Below are positions 61,641-64,000 of a stretch of 64,000 nucleotides of DNA, in pieces. The notes below the pieces were generated by a model. That model searched no databases, was not told the origin of the DNA, and worked only from the letters and a program-made list of their open reading frames with translations. Source of the stretch: Lumbricus rubellus. Its lineage: Eukaryota; Annelida; Clitellata; Crassiclitellata; Lumbricidae. The stretch covers positions 1,361,295 through 1,425,294 of the forward strand of contig OX243827.1 in assembly GCA_945859605.1 (NCBI GenBank), read 5' to 3'. The first letter of the stretch is position 1. Every line of letters begins with the position of its first letter. The translations under genes were made by a program, and so were the position numbers.

Positions 61641-62276
61641 TATCGTTAGGCCTATACGCTCTCCTTGCTTTAATGGCTAATTAATTTTGTTTTCATATTA
61701 CTTTCTGAAGTTCATAACTTCCCTCTCTCACAGACTGATCGGGGTTCGAGTGTGTATGTGAGTGTGTGTCGGAGTGTGTGTAGGCCTATGTATGTTTGAG
61801 TGTGCGCACTTGTAGTAAAATCGTCGGAATTCTCTGAAACATGCTTCATTTTGAATGTCGATCTTTTGATTTTCGACCTTTTGAATGTCGATCTTTTGAT
61901 CGTTCAAATTTTTGATTGTCAACCAAATGATTTCGACTAAATGATTTCGACCAAATGATTTCGACCAAATGATTTCGACCAAATGATTTCGACCAAATGA
62001 TTTCGACCAAATGACTTTCGACCAAATGATTTCGATCAAATGATTTCGACCAAATGATTTCGACCAAATGATTTCGACCAAATGATTTCGACCAAAATGA
62101 TTTCGACCATATGATTTCGACCAAATGATTTCGACCAAATGATATCGACCAAATGACTTTCGACCAAATGATAGTAAACCATTTCAATAATATCGACCAT
62201 CATGAGATATACTGCATGGATAATTGGATATCACCTTGTCACCTTGTGCCGTCAGTTCTTTGAACTCTAGCGATCG

Positions 62277-63282
62277 TCATAACCTGCCTTCTTCATTTTT
62301 TCTTTCTGATGTCGCTTCCCTTAGTTCTTCCAGATTTATTCCTGTTGTTTCTTGAACCTCGTCCAACCACCATTTCCTTGGCCGCCCTTGTTTTCTCCTT
62401 CCCTCTCCGCATGCCAGCATCATATATTTTTCCAGTCCATTTGAACGCATACGATGACCAAAGAAAAACAACTTTCTTCTTAGCACTATTTGTTGTAACG
62501 ACTCATCCTTTTCAATACCAATTTCTTACTCATTTGTCCTTTTTCCTTCCAATATAATTATTCTTTGCATCTTCCTCCAAATCCACATTTCACATGCGTT
62601 AATCTGTTTTTCATTTTCTTGCTCATTGTCCATGTCCATGTCTCACAACCATAATATACCGACAGTATTATATTATAATACTGCCGGTATTATCAAAACC
62701 CTCACCAGCCTTTTTTCGTGTCTATGCCTATCCTTCCATATTTTTTCCAATCCATTCATTGCAGTTTTCTTTATCGCCACCCTACGTTTTATTTCCGTAT
62801 CGCACTTGCCCTCTTTTCTATTGATGGTGATGGTTCTCTGCCAGAAGGCAAGTTCATTGGCTTTACGCCCCTTGGGATGAGATGAGTGAGGTCACTGAGG
62901 TGATTTCCCGTTGCCTTCCCCACAGACAATGATGGGTAAGCAACTTGCCCAAAGTACCTCCGCAGCAGCTTGCGCCCTGCGTCCCACACGTGCTAGCCCG
63001 ATATATCTAAATATCTGAATGTCAACTCCCAGCCCGGGGCTTGAACCGCATTCCGTTGTATCCAACAGACGAATACCGCTCTCGCTTAACGGTGTAGCTA
63101 ACTAGGCCAGTATCTTTTCCATTACAGATCCGAAAAACGCAAAGCTTGAAACAACATCCAATTCCTCTCCGTCTGTCACAAAATTGTCTCCTCCAACTGT
63201 TGTCAAAATCTTTGTCTTCTTTCTGTTGAAATAAAGACCTGCCTTCTCGCTTTCGCTCTTTAGCCTTTTTATCAGTTGCAAC
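62277..63282 (-). pseudogene. LINE reverse transcriptase C-terminal region, interrupted by a SINE and a MITE
   Basis: On the minus strand, from high to low coordinate: KSESEKAGLYFNRKKTKI, then GEELDVVSSFAFFGSVMEK (to about 63110), then CDTEIKRRVAIKKTAMNGL, RLVRVLIIPAVLYYN, ETWTWTMSKKMKNRL (62600s), and finally KLFFFGHRMRSNGLEKYMML followed by GRPRKWWLDEV. This order (thumb, then IKRR...AM, LxxxVL-YG-ETWT, GH-x-xR, GRPRK-x-WxD) is the usual C-terminal part of an animal non-LTR reverse transcriptase. Frameshifts are present. A SINE splits it between 62815 and 63105, and a MITE begins at 63283; upstream of that, YADF remains at the RT active-site position. Confidence 0.78.
62811..63118 (-). mobile_element. 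tRNA-derived SINE inserted in the LINE
   Basis: On the minus strand a tRNA-like head (GTTAAGCGAGAGCGG) and a B-box-like GGTTCAAGCCC are followed by a ~200-bp body. The flanks TCTTTTCTATT (left) and TCTTTTCCATT (right) look like an 11-bp target duplication with one mismatch. LINE coding resumes on both sides. Confidence 0.75.
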
Positions 63283-63715
63283 CATAGTTGTAAAAAACGG
63301 CTTTTTCCGTTTTTTATTCTCTCCCAAAAAACGTGGTTTTTTCTCTTTTTTTTAAATTTTTCCCATCGTTTTTTAATGGTTTTATTTTTCTTTAACTTTA
63401 TTTATTCATCTACTTTCAGTTATTTTTTTCCTTAATTTTAATTTTTCCTGATATTTTTTATGTTTTCCGCAAACTTTCAAGGATTCAGTTAATTAACTAA
63501 AGTCATTATTTCATCGATTAACATCATCATTTAATAGATAGCCTGCGTGTAGTAGGTTCCTGATCAAGGTTTTCAAGGTTAAAATGCGGTTTTAGATGTA
63601 GCAAAGTCAAATTATTTTCCGTTTCCGTTTTTTATCGTTTTTTCTGTTTTTTTCTTCTTCGAAAAACGACGTTTTCCCGTCTTTTATTCCGTTTCCATAG
63701 TTTATTACATCTATG
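63283..63715. mobile_element. T-rich MITE with 8-bp target duplication (copy 2 of the 56.9-kb repeat)
   Basis: Ends CATAGTTGTAA and, inverted, CATAGATGTAA. Flanks GTTGCAAC (63275-63282) and GTCGCAAC (63716-63723) differ at one position. It is built mainly of CCGTTTTTTATTC and TTTTCCTGATATT words. It interrupts the same LINE, before the SINE in coding order. Confidence 0.75.
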
Positions 63716-63825
63716 GTCGCAACAAAATCTGCATAGATATTGGCCTAGGCCTACATATACGCATAGGCTGAACAATCCGTGCTTAGTGCTTACGCAACAT
63801 AACCTTGATTACACGGTACACTCGT

Positions 63826-63990
63826 ATGCATGTATGCATGCATAAAATGCATCCTTACATACACGCAATCACGCATAATCGCATATACATAATCATACAT
63901 AATACATACATGGGTAGGCCTATGTGCGTGCATGCATGCATAGGCGCATACAAACACGAATGCTTGCATATCAAAGTATGCATTTACAAA
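63826..63990. repeat. ATGC/ATAC-rich simple repeat
   Basis: Repeated GCATGCATGCATA and CATACATA words over about 165 bp at the window edge. Confidence 0.6.
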
Positions 63991-64000
63991 TGCATATTGC

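Larger units (their letters stand above)
60635..62180. mobile_element. Large phrase-repeat foldback element, family F (TGGTCGAAATCATT), 9-bp target duplication
   Basis: The left arm has six or more TCATTTGGTCGAAA units, the right arm about seventeen complements (TTTCGACCAAATGA). Inside the arms, CGACATTCAAAATGAAGCATG and GAATTCCGACGATTTTACTAC on the left are mirrored on the right. ATTTCAATA lies on both sides (60626-60634, 62181-62189). The right terminus reads GGTTTACTATC outward-in, the left a decayed AGTATCCTATC. The interior holds a hAT MITE and a coding-like relic (about 61390-61640). Confidence 0.85.

Noticed and set aside
61728..62187. Repetitive Ser-Phe-Gly-Arg-Asn-His-Leu-Val-Glu frames as a repeat protein
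   Set aside because: Translation of the TTTCGACCAAATGA tandem arm of the family F element; equivalent frames occur in the opposite arm.

Overview
This window is animal nuclear DNA. Coding sequence is split by GT-AG introns, long tandem C2H2 zinc-finger exons are present, and there is a DEG/ENaC channel exon, CARD and SH3-like exons, an LTR retrotransposon, non-LTR fragments, tRNA-derived SINEs and many DNA-transposon relics. I cannot name the species. The Gmr1-type retrotransposon (integrase before reverse transcriptase, a group first described in deuterostomes) and the very frequent octamer TAGGCCTA point weakly to a marine invertebrate, perhaps an invertebrate deuterostome.

Layout. 0-5 kb: short repeats and Merlin-like transposon relics. 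6.1-8.5 kb (+): C2H2 zinc-finger array 1. 9.5-14.3 kb: a decayed copy of two exons whose better-preserved versions lie at 27.6-30.4 kb, broken up by two mariner-like elements. 14.9-17.05 kb: a hAT element with a perfect 8-bp target duplication that copies a splice-donor-like CAGGTAAG. 21.2-26.2 kb (+): exons of a gene with SH3-like, F-box-like and CARD-like segments; three successive splice junctions agree in phase. 27.6-28.0 kb: an unidentified terminal exon. 29.5-30.4 kb: a beta-propeller (NHL-like) exon. 32.56-34.93 kb (-): a 27-finger C2H2 array with a decayed tail. 35-37 kb: nested Merlin-like elements and a foldback element. 37.155-44.591 kb: an almost pristine Gmr1-like LTR retrotransposon with two 937-bp LTRs, a CAGTT target duplication and one open gag-pol frame. 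45.7-54.6 kb: copies of a zinc-finger locus (a C-terminal fragment at 46.8 kb and an 8-finger gene at 53.4 kb) with a Merlin transposase relic between them. 54.7-56.5 kb: LINE 3' ends. 59.0-59.5 kb (-): last exon of a DEG/ENaC channel. 60-64 kb: hAT-like MITEs, a phrase-repeat foldback element, and a LINE interrupted by a SINE and a MITE.

The most unusual signal is a set of foldback elements whose inverted arms are tandem arrays of a 13-17-bp phrase. The phrase differs between families (GACAACTCGTC, GGACAAAATGGTAC, TGGTCGAAATCATT and others). Several of them also share an internal iteron around GAAGCTGGAT. Six have GG...CC-type ends and 8- or 9-bp target duplications, the hallmark of Merlin elements. 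The same iteron occurs in neighbouring elements that carry remnants of a Merlin (ISXO2-like) transposase, so these look like non-autonomous derivatives that swapped their subterminal phrase. A second recurrent signal is a ~100-bp module pairing a CTCF-like motif with a YY1/TISU-like motif, found four times near the zinc-finger loci.
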